DNA of 33,896 bases from Rachicladosporium sp. CCFEE 5018 (GCA_002077045.2 KZ111220.1:1-33896); one strand, 5' to 3'. Numbered from the stretch's first letter, positions 1 through 9,516 are shown. The notes: generated by a model from the letters alone, not told the origin. A program made the numbers and translations.

Positions 1-108
1 GCTGCTGTCGCGGCGCCTGCGTCGCGCAGGCGCTCCTCAGGAGCGTCGCCTGTGTCTGACATGCCGTCTTCGTCCTATGGGCTGCGAAGTAGGGTGAGCG
101 ATTAGAAT
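1..108 (-). mobile_element. 5' internal end of an LTR retrotransposon (leader and start of gag frame)
   Basis: Read on the minus strand, this follows directly from the LTR at 109-310. An ATG at 62-60 opens a frame beginning MSDTGDAPEERLRDAG that runs without a stop off the left edge of the window. A short acidic N-terminus just inside the 5' LTR is what a Copia-type gag would look like. The stretch is GC-rich and carries no RIP scars, unlike the neighbouring repeat at 421-1075, so this element looks younger. Only about 20 codons are visible; the Copia assignment is an inference and no pol domain lies in the window. Confidence 0.55.
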
Positions 109-310
109 TGATAAAGGATATCTATATTATAGGTATCTCGCAACGTATAGGACGACACTAAGCAAGCACTGCCTAGATCCCAAGACTAATCGCTGCTTTG
201 CGCATTACCCGCCTGCGAGTCGCAGGTGGTGCGCATGCAGCCGCCAAGCATGGTGCCTTAGGCACCAAGGCCACCACAACTTCACTGCATACCAACCACG
301 CCCTGTAACA
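109..310 (-). repeat. LTR copy 1, 202 bp, not RIP-mutated
   Basis: On the minus strand it begins TGTTACAGGG and ends CCTTTATCA, giving the TG...CA ends of an LTR. A RIP-mutated copy of the same length lies at 421-622, and a truncated inverted copy at 32657-32804. On its outer side is GGTAG (311-315), which equals the CTACC beside the copy at the other end of the window. The gag-like frame starts just inside it, so this is the 5' LTR of an element leaving the window to the left. Confidence 0.8.
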
Positions 311-420
311 GGTAGGTACTTAGATCCTATAATCATCTAGCCTATATCGACTTACCGAGCTAATTAGATTACCTACCTAACTCCTAGTTAGCATTACGCA
401 TACTCCGATAGTGGATATAC
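311..420 (+). mobile_element. 3' part of a Fot1/pogo-type DDE transposase, RIP-degraded
   Basis: After the target duplication GGTAG (311-315) the plus strand reads as transposase: YLDPIII-stop-PISTYRAN-stop-ITY, then HYAYSDSGYT. This matches the block after the second half of the DDE_1 domain in Fot1 transposases, where the stops replace tryptophan codons (TGG to TAG, as RIP produces). It continues exactly from the frame ending ...IKYISTDG on the minus strand at the right end of the window (32810). The frame is lost at 421, where a second LTR copy begins. Family assignment is from remembered motif patterns. Confidence 0.75.
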
Positions 421-622
421 TAATAAAGGATATCTATATTATAGGTATCTCGTAACGTATAGGACGACACTAAGCAAGCACTGCCTAGATCCTAAGACTA
501 ATCGCTACTTTGCGCATTACCCGCCTACGACTCGCAGGTAGTGCGTATATAGCCGCTAAGCGTAGTGCCTTAGGCATTAAGGCTACTATAACTTCACTAC
601 ATACTAACTACGCCCTATAATA
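421..622 (-). repeat. LTR copy 2, 202 bp, RIP-mutated
   Basis: It is the same length as copy 1 and aligns to it end to end. Of roughly 20 or more differences, nearly all are C-to-T or G-to-A at CpA/TpG sites (for example TGATAAAGG to TAATAAAGG, and CCCTGTAACA to CCCTATAATA). That is the RIP signature. No matching 5-bp target duplication is visible (tatac before, atagt after), so it is not a clean solo insertion. Confidence 0.8.
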
Positions 623-1075
623 ATAGTGTTCTTTACCTATAGCTCGTAAGCACCGATTATACTATATAACGGCCCTACCTATATCGAGTACATAATGGAT
701 TCGCGCCGGAATAGCTACCTTTAGCGATATAGAGATATAAACTAGGTTAAACGTTAAAAGGACGTACTTCGTCTTATATATACCTACTATCTAGCTAAGC
801 TATATTGGTTCCTAACGCTAGTATACCTAGCCCGGCTACCACGGAGCTAATAGTCGGAGTACGAGGTATAGAATAAGGAAGTATATACGAGCTCCTAGTA
901 AATAGGGACTAGGCACGTCCCCGACTCTACGTACGTTCGTACGAGTATATTTGACTACGTTAAAGATAGTGTCTTAGACTATAAGAAAACTATAGATAGT
1001 AATAACGAGAAGTAAACCAGATATGATTTAGATATAGGTACGATATATTTATAGGTTTCTACTATACTACGTTGG
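623..1075. repeat. RIP-degraded repeat, probably retroelement relic
   Basis: The stretch is very rich in TA dinucleotides (tatata, ctatat, tagat) and contains no usable frame. The plus-strand reading around 690-1020 has scattered coding-like runs such as APIILYNGP and SVLDYKKTI, broken by TAG/TAA codons where Q or W would fit. A fungal Copia gag is possible, but I cannot establish it. The TA-rich composition stops near 1075, which marks the edge of the transposon block. Confidence 0.55.
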
Positions 1076-1809
1076 ATCCGATAAAGGCCTTAGGTCTCGG
1101 TACGTCTGGAAGGGACAGGGAGCAATTCTTGGTCTGTCTCGAGTATGTACACCTGCAATTAGTGCATTCTGACGTTCCGACAGATCGTCACCCTGACCAC
1201 ATCAAGAGCCATGCTGCGGTAGCATCAGGAGCAATTGGTGGCGACCGGAGCATAGGGTGAAATCAGGCGGACTGTGGCGACTCGAGCGCTGTTCGATGCG
1301 ATCAACATTAAACTCGAGGCATGGCACGTACAGGAATTTCGAGACAGCGTCCTAGATGAGCGCATGCATGCTCTCATGCCCAACTTCCTACGACGCATTC
1401 GAGCTGAACATCCCATCAGCGGAGCAATGGCTGGAAGGCCGGCTGTTAGCGCATTGTCTTTACCACCGCTGGCAGAAGCTCTTCCATATTACATCGATCT
1501 TTCACGCAACCCTCGGTCAGAGTCCGAAAATGAAGCCAATCGAGGAAGCGGATCGTGAATCATCACGTAGCACACGCACGCACCCCGATCGCCAATGCAG
1601 CTTGGGAGAGCGGGACCAAGAGGGCGACAGTAGAGCACATGAGCGATTATGCGGAACAAGAGTAAGAACTGCACTGAGCAGGGCATGCTGCAGCATGGTG
1701 TCGTATGGAGCAGCGTAGTAGGTAGTGCCTAGATCGAGTTCAAGTTATCGAGCACTAGTCACGAAGAACGCAGAGATTGGCAGACACGATGGGTCGGGAC
1801 GGAGGGCAT
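1076..1809. other. No gene recognised
   Basis: Composition returns to normal here. Overlapping open frames of 60-120 codons exist (around 1274-1558 and 1356-1718 plus), but none has a recognisable domain or convincing splice structure. I treat the stretch as intergenic. Confidence 0.4.
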
Positions 1810-2406
1810 TCATAGTGTAGTGTAATAGATGAAGCTCAATGAGAGACCACTTCGTCCCACTCGGTTTACTGAGAGCGACAATTGTGCAATCTTCTGCGTG
1901 GTCTGAATTTCATATCTGTAAGCTCGAGCCTTCGTCGATGTCTCACGCTGATCCCTCTTTGCACCAAGCACCCCTGCTATAGCTGTGATCAGTGGCACCG
2001 ACAGAGGATATTTCTCAGTGAAGTGAACGTACTGACAAGGCTCGGCCCTATCGACGCCATACATACGATTGAGTGCTTCTGCAAGCCTGGTAGCTTTCTT
2101 GAGTGGTCGCTCAGACGTTGGCGTGCGGCCACGGTCGACAACCCAGTCAATGGTAGGAAGCGACAGGAATCTCCTTTCTTTCCATGCTTCGAAACATTCC
2201 CGTTCAATTGGTGTCACGCCTTGAATGGCTCGCGTCTCCGGTGGTTCGAAATTCAGACCGCCATGTATCAGCCCGGTTGTAGCAGCAATAGAGTGGCCGA
2301 AGTGAAGAACATAAAGATATGAAGAGACTTTTGCGTTCAAGACTGTCAGATAATCATTTCCTCCGGGCAATGGGAGCAGGGCGATTGGAGGTACGGTGCA
2401 TTCCAT
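1810..2406 (-). CDS. Hypothetical protein, 198 aa, doubtful
   Basis: A single open frame starts at ATG 2406-2404 (MECTVPPIALLPLPGG) and stops at 1810. The frame is also open for 11 codons upstream, without another ATG. The first half has a hydrophobic stretch (VSSYLYVLHFGHSIAATTGL), followed by a charged region with WKERRFLSLPTIDW. I do not recognise a family. It lies between the RIP-scarred block and a pseudogene, so it may itself be a relic. An uninterrupted frame of this length is the only support. A plus-strand frame at 1882-2322 overlaps it and looks less protein-like. Confidence 0.3.
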   Translation of the reverse strand: MECTVPPIALLPLPGGNDYLTVLNAKVSSYLYVLHFGHSIAATTGLIHGGLNFEPPETRAIQGVTPIERECFEAWKERRFLSLPTIDWVVDRGRTPTSERPLKKATRLAEALNRMYGVDRAEPCQYVHFTEKYPLSVPLITAIAGVLGAKRDQRETSTKARAYRYEIQTTQKIAQLSLSVNRVGRSGLSLSFIYYTTL

Positions 2407-2439
2407 CACTTCGCAGACAGCACGTGAATTAGGAGCCAC

Positions 2440-3009
2440 TTCTCACACGAGGAGAGAACGAGAGCATTCGGCCGTTGGAATAAAGCAGTGCGAAACCACC
2501 ATCGTCGACTGCTTCGAGGTGGTCTCCGGCATACGGCTGCTGCATGTGCATACTCAAGACTCGTGTCTTGCATATATCGAAAGTGTGAGTCACCGTTTCT
2601 GGCGAAGCCAGTGCGAAGATATTTCGGCGGCAGTAGAACAACGCCGAGCTTCTCAAGCGCATAGGACATCATGCAACATCGGCAAGCGCGTGTACGTAAC
2701 AAAAGTCCCAGCACAAAGAGCCGAAGCAGGAGTGTACGCAAGGGTACGCACTCGGCCACACAGCCAAACGACGACGATGATGGAGCACTGTACCCGACGC
2801 AGCAAGATCAACATAGCCAGCCAGATTCCGCTATTGGTCTTGAGTGTGATAGTAGTCTTGCTAGAGGCAGACTTGAGACGAGAGAGAGAAGGGTGCGCAA
2901 CGAGCGAAATCACAAGATGAGCAACGGAAGAAAAGGAGGCTTTCCGTGTCGACATGACTTACGTTTAAGTCACGGCGATCGTAAAGGAGTAGAGTACAGG
3001 AAGCACCTT
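2440..3009. other. No gene recognised; one open frame from 2671
   Basis: A plus-strand frame from ATG 2671 to 3042 begins with a basic, serine-rich stretch and includes DDDDGALYPTQQ, which could be the disordered N-terminus of a protein. No domain is visible and it is not clearly joined to the pseudogene starting near 3010. Confidence 0.25.
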
Positions 3010-3812
3010 TTCATGCATACGTTTCCCGCGCGGTACACATAGTGGCATAGCTGCGTCGAAGGATCCGCACCAACGGGTGGTGTCGTACGACTTTGCGGGT
3101 CTCAAGGTTGCCGTCCGGTATGAGGCAGATGGCTACCTAGAGGAAAAGTTGCAAGAGAAGCTTCTGTCTCTAGAGAGGGTACAGCTGAGGGCGACCAACG
3201 CAGTGAAATGCCCAAGATCGAAGACATCAGAATTCGTCAAGCCGGCCATCTTATCCCACAATGCGCGATCTTCGAACTCTAGACTCGTAGCCATTGGAAA
3301 AATCAACACGATCATCTGGCAGAGCACATGCCACGTCTGTGGGTACCACAGATTCCGTTCCTGGTACTGGCCTTCACGAACAGAGCTAGTTCAAGCCGGA
3401 GAACATAACCGTTCAGAATGTCAAGTCCGAGGCACAGAAGTGACAAGCAGAAAACCAAGAACTCTCCCAGAAGTTGGGCAATCTACTCCAGAAGCTCACC
3501 TCAATGGCGCGCGACTGTGCAGACGGGAAGTTCGAAGTTATCTACCAGACTGATAGCAAACTTGAGAGACGCCACCAAGGTGGTTCGGTGTCCTCGCCGT
3601 TGCTAGAGTCGCTGTCTCGGATGTGGGCAGAACATACCGATGCCACATCCGGCTCTAATCCCGGCGAGATTCCGTTGAGTGATAATGAGGATTATTCAGA
3701 CGGTCCGGTAGGTTCAGATGATGATTCTGACAACTTGCCGCTTGACTACACCGCGTGCTCTGAGAGGTGCAACTACTGCGGTGGCTGCCGGTACAAGGCT
3801 GAGGACTTTTGA
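3010..3812 (+). pseudogene. Degraded copy of a conserved fungal protein labelled 'geranylgeranyl pyrophosphate synthetase'
   Basis: Pieces of one protein appear in order in all three plus frames. They are FPARYT and WHSCVEGSA (3020-3060), VVSYDFAGLKVAVRYEADGY (3077-3140), RQAGHLIPQCAIFEL (3233-3279), MPRLWVPQIPFLVLAF (about 3330-3375), ENQELSQKLGNLLQKL (3456-3505) and the C-terminal DYTACSERCNYCGGCRY ending at 3812. This order matches a widespread ascomycete family that databases often call geranylgeranyl pyrophosphate synthetase, although it shows no prenyltransferase DDxxD motif; its role is unknown. Lesions include a frameshift near 3065, one near 3180-3225, TAG at 3280-3282 inside FEL-TRS, a frameshift near 3395 and TGA at 3441-3443 where tryptophan would fit. 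The N-terminal half of the usual protein is not recognisable upstream. Confidence 0.75.
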
Positions 3813-4183
3813 CATTGACCGCAAGAGGTACGATAGGGCCAGCTACAAGAGACATGGCTATATGCAGGATTTGTGTAAAGTGTCTTAGCACCTTGGGCCT
3901 TTGGTACGGCCGCAGTTGGTGGATTCGATGGTATGCATTGTGTTGTCTACGTAATGATAGTACATAGTGAGCGAAGTCAATATGCGCTTCAACCTTACCA
4001 CTTATCGCTGGCTTCAATTGTCGCTGTAGTGGCAGCGTAGCATGCTCAGCATGTTAAGGACTGTGGTGAATGCATTGTGACATCTCCTACCGAAGTTAGA
4101 CGGGGCGCGGTTGGGGTCTAGATAGCAGGCATTACCTTCCAGGAATCCTTGTAGGTAGCCGAGACCGTTGTCAAGATGCTAGG
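3813..4183. other. No gene recognised
   Basis: No convincing coding sequence or RNA gene is visible. The segment joins the 3' side of one pseudogene to the broken 5' edge of the enolase fragment, so the duplication junction of the enolase piece should lie close to 4180. Confidence 0.4.
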
Positions 4184-4620
4184 TCCCGATCGATGATCCG
4201 TTCGCTAAGGACGCCTGGGAGGCGCGGAGCTACTTCAACAAGACCTCTAAGTTTCAGATCGTCGGCGACGACTTAACCGTCACCAACCCGGCCTTCATCA
4301 AGAAGGCCATCGAGACCGAGGCCTGCAACGCACATCTCCTCAAAGGTGAACCAGATTGGTACCATCACCAAGGCTATCCAGGCTGCTAAGGACGAGTTCG
4401 GCGCTGAGTGGGGTGTCATGGTCTCGTATCGCTCTGGTGAGACCGAGGACGTGACGATCCCGGATATCGTCGTTGGGCTGCGCGTTGGACAGATCAAGAC
4501 TGGTGCGCCGGCTCAATCTGAGCACCTTGCTAAGCTCAACCAAATCCTTCGCATTGAGGAGGAGTTGGGGGACAGGGCGGTCTATGCGGGGACGAAGTTC
4601 AGGACTAGCGTGAATATGTA
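4184..4620 (+). pseudogene. Enolase, C-terminal third only, frameshifted
   Basis: Enolase (2-phosphoglycerate to phosphoenolpyruvate in glycolysis) is unmistakable from its C-terminal barrel motifs: DPFAKDAWEARSYF, FQIVGDDLTVTNP, VNQIGTITKAIQAAK, SGETEDVTIPDIVVGL, GQIKTGAP and ILRIEEELGDRAVYAG, ending at a normal position (4618-4620). Only about 145 of some 435 codons are present; the N-terminal domain and first metal ligands are absent. One extra base in CTCAAAGGTG (4341-4347) shifts the frame between the catalytic lysine region and VNQIG. The usual VSHRSGETED reads VSYRSGETED, so the conserved active-site histidine is tyrosine. The fragment cannot make active enolase; a complete copy must exist elsewhere. 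Confidence 0.92.
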
Positions 4621-6140
4621 GGTTGAGTGATTACAAGCAGAGGTGTAAGATGATAGCCGCCGGATCGCGGAGAAAAGGGTCGCGTAGCTCGCAAAGCTCG
4701 TGTGAGCAGAATGATCGATACGATGCGGTCCCATGTCGTGTCATTACAGTACTGAGTCCGTCGGAACATTACGTGCCGATGTACGGCACCGACCGAGGAA
4801 CACACCAACACTTCGTCACCGCGTCCTAGGAAACAGGAAACGCATGCCGGAGGCCAGAGTTGAGTCGGCCGACAGTGGGAGTCTGTGCGCAAGTGGCTTG
4901 CATCCTCCCGTGTACTCTTTGCGCACCTATGGGGGCGGGTGACTTCTTAAATCATCAATCGGCAGCCTTATCAAGATCGTGCGTGCTGATCGACCATTTG
5001 ACCCAGTACTCTGGCACAATCGCCCGAGCGACGTATGGCTACGGCAAGCAGTTCTGCGGCCTCTTGTTAGATTGCGCCGGTTGAAAGGCCCAAGTCTCCG
5101 TGATAAAGGCGAAGTGAAATCTTCAAAGGACTTGGGAGACAATCGAAATGCACCAACAATGGCCAGCTGGCGTGGACAGGAAGCACCTCCTGATTGAATT
5201 TTTGTGGTTGCAAAGGCTTGGCGCGGAGCCCGCTAGCGTGCTGTCCAGATTACTGAATAGCAGGGGGCACGAGCTGGGAAGTAGGCCTGTGGACGCACGA
5301 ACGGAGTATACTGATACGCTACCCGGCAAATAGGAGGGTGGAGCCATTGTGACATCTCGATACTGGCTGCAGGAAGGCAATTGTGGGCAACAGTTCGGGA
5401 GTGTTTTTGCTGGGGCTTCGGGTGTACGCCACATGCTGCTCATGCAGGGCTGGTATTTGGGCGATCTGCTGCGCTCTCATCGATCGACGCGTGGCTCATC
5501 GATGGTCGTGCTCTTGGAATTGGGATCATGTTGGCCGCAGATCTGTTGCGGACCGGTTCGCGAGGGCTTGGACGTAAGGTACAGGGCGAGTGCTGCTGGG
5601 CGAAAGGGGGTAAGGGCTGCTTGATCGAGAAAGGGCGCTTGGGATGATTGGTACGCGGGATAGATATCATCTGCACGCAGACTCAACGTGCGACACACGA
5701 GTCGACGGAGATGCCAACCTAATATGCTGGTCTGAGGCCAGAACGAAGTGCCATTGAGCTCGCGGTCAAGCCCCCGCGGAAGCGGACTCCACTCCGTGAC
5801 TGCCACCACATCGGTTTCCAGTTCTTCGATGCTTTCGTTCTCCGCTGCTCGCCGTTCTTTCCGTGCCATTCGAACCATGGAGACATAGCTCGGATTGGAC
5901 GCCAGCAAGAGTGCGAGTGCTTACAAGGAGTCAGGGCCGTTGACCGTCGGTCGTGTATCGGTCATGGCGCGCTCATGGACTTGCCACGGATATTCGCCAG
6001 CAGGAGTGAGACCCGGGGCGGCGGGGTGAAATAAGTATCGCATTGTTCTGCGGCGTCGGTCAAACCTAACATTGGTCGGATTACACTCTACTACCTACAA
6101 AACGACACTGGATTGGGACTTTGGCGACCTCGGGATTGTG
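4621..6140. other. 1.5 kb without a recognised gene
   Basis: Several open frames occur. The longest is minus-strand 5908-5477, about 143 codons from a TTG, with an internal basic patch MARKERRAAENESIEELE and a tryptophan-containing region SFWPQTSILGWHLRRL. It overlaps plus-strand frames of similar length and I recognise no family in any of them. Given the surrounding decay this could hold older relics. The last 200 bp are presumably the promoter and 5' UTR of the RRM-YTH gene. Confidence 0.35.
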
Positions 6141-7734
6141 ATGTATCAGCCACCTAGTGGTTACGGCGGTCAGCCGTTCAAGATGCAAAGCCTGGAGGCC
6201 GCCTTGCCGTTTACTCAACCACAGCAATGTCTAAGCCGGCAAGATGCGAGTCACCACATTTTGTCTGGCGAGGATGACCACTACGCAAGACTGCCCTTGT
6301 ATACCAACGCGCAGGCAGTGCGCCACTTGTCACAGTATAGTTACAACGGCCAACCTCATTTGCACCATCGAGGGTTTCAGGACTATGGGCCGCAATACGC
6401 AATGCCAGGCCATCAGTACCAGCGGCTGATGATGCCAAATATGCAACACCCTCAGATGTATCTACCTCCAGGGTATTTTCACCGATATGAGTCTGCTCCT
6501 ATGATGCATACGGAGTGGCGGCACTCGCTAGAACCCCGCCAAGCCGGATCATACACTGGCACCAACAGCATGAGCTACAGTAAGTTCGCACAACAGCAGG
6601 GACATCTGCACGTACAGCATTGACCTTTACCTAGACCACAGCGCCCACAGCGCCCAACAGCCCTCGCGTGGTATGATCTTCACTCCCCGAGGTCCTCCGC
6701 GCAAACCAAGGCAGTCTGGGTTCGCTCTCTGGGTGGGAAACCTCCCTCCATCAGCCGGCATTGCTGATCTCAAGGACCACTTCTCCCGAGACGCGACTAA
6801 GAGCATCGAAAGTTTCTTCCTGATCGCGAAGAGCAACTGTGCGTTTGTCAACTACCGCACTGAGGCGTCGTGTACAGCCGCCATGCACAGATTCCACGAC
6901 TCGAGATTCAACGGCGTTCGGTTGGTGTGTCGTCTTCGGAAGGGTGCGACTGCGAACTCGTTAGTTCCTCCGCCCGAATCTGCCTCGCCACCGGCTCTCA
7001 CCCACTCGGAGTCGCCTGACTCGGAACTGGAAAGTCCGGGGACGCCCACTATTGTTAGAGGTCCGCCTGCAAATCCGCTCGCGAAAGTGGAGCTCGCTCC
7101 TGCAGTCACTGCGCCTCAACGTCTTCGTATTCTAGCGAGCTTTTTCATACTTAAAAGCCTGACCTCTCAGGATCTCGACGCCAGCGTACGCAGGGGCGAG
7201 TGGACCACGCAGGTTCACAACGAAGCCGCATTAAACGCCGCATTCGAGTGCGCAGAAAATGTCTACCTCATCTTTTCGGCCAACAAGTAAGGCGAGTACT
7301 TTGGCTACGCTCGCATGATCTCGCCTATATCAGGAGACCTTGCTGCAGCAAGATCGCCGGCAGTTTCGAACCACCTCTCCCCCGCAGAAGGTCCTCAAAT
7401 CATACACACCCCGGCCACCGCAACTGCGCCTTCCGGTCGCATCATCGACGACTCGGCACGTGGCACTATCTTCTGGGAGGCTGAAGATGTGATTGATGAC
7501 GATGGCTCCGAGTGGAAGGAACAGACTTCGAATGACTTGTCCGTGGAGCAAGACTTGGGGCGACCTTTTGAGATCGAGTGGATCTCTACAAATAGACTGC
7601 AGTTCTTTCGCACGAGGGGAATGAGGAATGCATGGAATGCTAATCGGGAGGTGAAGATTGCGAGGGATGGCACGGAGTTGGAGCCGGCTGCGGGGTGGAG
7701 GTTGTTGCGCTTATTTCACGGTGTGGGATCTTGA
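6141..7734 (+). pseudogene. RRM plus YTH-domain RNA-binding protein, interrupted by one TAA codon
   Basis: YTH proteins bind N6-methyladenosine in RNA. Exon 1 runs from ATG 6141 (MYQPPSGYGG, a Q/Y/H-rich region) to 6579. The 55-bp intron 6580-6634 has a GTAAGT donor, an ATTGAC branch and a CTAG acceptor. Exon 2 runs 6635-7734. An RRM lies at about residues 170-260 (FALWVGNLPPSAGIADL, then CAFVNYRTEASC). A YTH domain lies at about 308-505: SFFILKSLTSQDLDASV, GEWTTQVHNEAALNAAF, VYLIFSANK, then GEYFGYARMIS, FEIEWISTNRLQFFRTRG and GWRLLRLFH. A single in-frame TAA at 7288-7290 (codon 365 of 513) replaces what should be serine (NK-S-GEYFG; TCA to TAA). Everything after it stays in frame to 7734. 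The truncated product would lack most of the YTH fold. This is a recent knock-out, a readthrough site or a base error; the gene is otherwise undamaged. Confidence 0.85.
6580..6634 (+). other. Intron of the RRM-YTH gene
   Basis: The 55-bp intron has donor GTAAGT (6580), branch-like ATTGAC (6618-6623) and acceptor CTAG (6631-6634). Removing it joins the Q/Y-rich N-terminal frame to the RRM frame, bypassing the TGA at 6621-6623. Confidence 0.8.
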
Positions 7735-7840
7735 AGGTCGTTCCCTCGAAGCTGAAGGAGCGTCCACCATGCGCATCAGATCGGCCAGCGTCGAGTCAAC
7801 ATCCGAGCAAAGATACTATATTTGATAGCCACACCCTTAC

Positions 7841-8372
7841 TCAGCCTCTCATTTCCTCCTTTCGCTTCTCGATCCTCATCTGTAAATGCGTCACAGCACT
7901 CTCGATTACTTTCTCTGACTCGCCTTTCGAGGTCACGACAGCTTCCCCGAGCTGCCGCTTCCTCTGCACCAGTTCGCAGAGCCGTTGGACCTGCGCAAGC
8001 GGCGTGTACGACTGGGGCGCGAATCAGCTCTTCGGATCCGCATCATGGGAAATAAAGAGGCACGTACAACTGCTGTCAGTCCCTCTCCACGGCAGCCTCG
8101 AGTCTCTGGCGGATGGCGGCCATGCGTTCCTGGTGGGCTTGGCGAATGGCGTTTTCGCGCGAGCGGCGACGGGATTTGCCCTGCGATCCTAGCTCATCAG
8201 TAGCAGATCGCGGTGGTGGAATCATGTAGAAATGGCTCACGCTCTTCCTGTGCTGTTCCACGAGTCCCTGCATGACGCTCATGTCAAGGTCTTGCGAGGC
8301 TTGAGACTGGGAATCTTTGCTCGCTAGGTCAGCTGACTGGAAGCCGGGCTTTTGTTGATGTGGTGGAGCCAT
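7841..8372 (-). pseudogene. Coiled-coil protein, probably frameshifted at the exon 1/exon 2 junction
   Basis: Exon 1 starts at ATG 8372 (MAPPHQQKPGFQS) and ends in a charged helix (RQAHQERMAAIRQRLEAAVE) that hits TGA at 8078-8076. Only eight bases further on lies a strong GTACGT donor (8067-8062), with a CTGATT branch and a CCCCAG acceptor ending at 8012 (56 bp). The frame after it (8011-7841) is a good coiled coil: VQRLCELVQRKRQLGEAVV, then THLQMRIEKRKEEM and a stop. The two parts are out of phase by one base, so either a weak donor (GTGGAG, before the TGA) is used or a one-base deletion near the end of exon 1 killed the gene. The family is unknown. It lies between two clearly damaged genes. 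Confidence 0.45.
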
Positions 8373-8577
8373 ATTCGTAAGGTTTTGCGAACACTATGGG
8401 GCGTTTGCTGTCAGTTGTATGTCTATAGAGGTGTGCTTCGAGACGGAGTGTGGTTATCATCGTCTACACGGCAGGGGCGATCTTATGCATGCCTCTGGCT
8501 CTCTAATCACGAAAGACACCCGACTCGCCACTATGTCAACTTGGATCAAAATCCCTAGCCTCTGTGGCACTTTACCC

Positions 8578-9516
8578 ATAGGTCTTCTCGCTCCTCAAAG
8601 CCTACGCAATCGGCCTCAGTGCTCACAAATCTTACCCCTCTCCTGCATCCGCCGTCCAACCTCGCAACCCTCCACTAACACCCCTCCCAGACGCACCAAA
8701 CTCTCCATCGACCCCAGCGACACCACCTGGTCCACAGACACCTCAGCCTACGGCCATCGCCTGCTGACTTCCCAAGGCTGGTTGCCAAGCACAACTTTGG
8801 GCGCTACGAACGCCCGTCAAGTCTCCCACTACACAGCAGCAAATAGCTCACATTTCCGCGTTTTCTTACGAGACGACAACGTAGGACTTGGCGCAAAGCG
8901 GGGATGGCGAGAGTAAGGAGACTTTCGGATTGAAGGGACTGGAGGGGATATCTGGGAGATCGAATGGGAAGGTGGCGGCGGAGGGAGACGCAATGGTGGA
9001 GCGGAAGAAGAGGGATGCGGTGTTGAGGTTCAGGTACGGAGGGGTGATGGGGTTTGTCAGTGGAGGATTCTCGATCGGGAATCGATTAGTGATAAACGAG
9101 GAAGATTTTAGGGCGAGGCTGCCGGATCTCGCACTATAATCACAGTAGACGAGGGCACCAACGCGCGACACTCGGTTTTGGATACAACGACGGGAAGCAG
9201 CAGCGCACAAAGGCGGCGAAAGCTGACAAAGCCGCTCGCAAAGGAGCACGCAGGCGACGGCGAGACAACAAAGCGGCCCTTCCCAAAACCTGCCGGACCG
9301 CCCGCATCCGCGACTGTAGTGACCGCGCGTCAAACAGCATCTGAACCTGCCGCAGTCCCGGCGCCTCCGCCATCGCAGTCGCTCTTCGGTGGCAGCCGAT
9401 CCGCAGTGCGACAACGCTACATAGCGCCGAAACGACTCGCGTCCATGGACGGGAGAGCGATGCAGGAGATTCTGATGCTGAAAGCTGGGGCATATTCCGT
9501 GAGTAGTAATGCCTGA
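8578..9516 (+). pseudogene. PXR1: PXR1/PinX1-like G-patch ribosome-biogenesis protein, multiply broken
   Basis: PXR1 is a nucleolar G-patch protein needed for rRNA/snoRNA maturation. The usual start MGLLAP...RRTKLS is readable, but its initiator is ATA (8578-8580). The exon 1 donor after CAAAG (8600) is CC instead of GT, although the CTAAC branch and CCCAG acceptor (8690) remain. Exon 2 carries the G-patch: DTSAYGHRLLTSQGW, LGATNA, HFRVFLRDDNVGLGAKR. An extra G in the run 8900-8903 shifts the frame. The next frame reads KETFGLKGLEGISGRSNGK and GFVSGGF to a stop at 9137-9139. A third frame carries the Lys/Arg-rich tract (about 9190-9290), and yet another the conserved C-terminus RQRYIAPKRLASMDG to 9516. 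At least three frame changes plus loss of start and donor make it dead. The minus-strand frame 8866-9615 is its shadow. Confidence 0.88.

Noticed and set aside
7287..7333. A 47-bp GT-AG intron that would remove the TAA in the RRM-YTH gene
   Set aside because: It deletes the conserved GEYFGYARM block and leaves the following exon out of frame; other acceptors downstream leave the same remainder.
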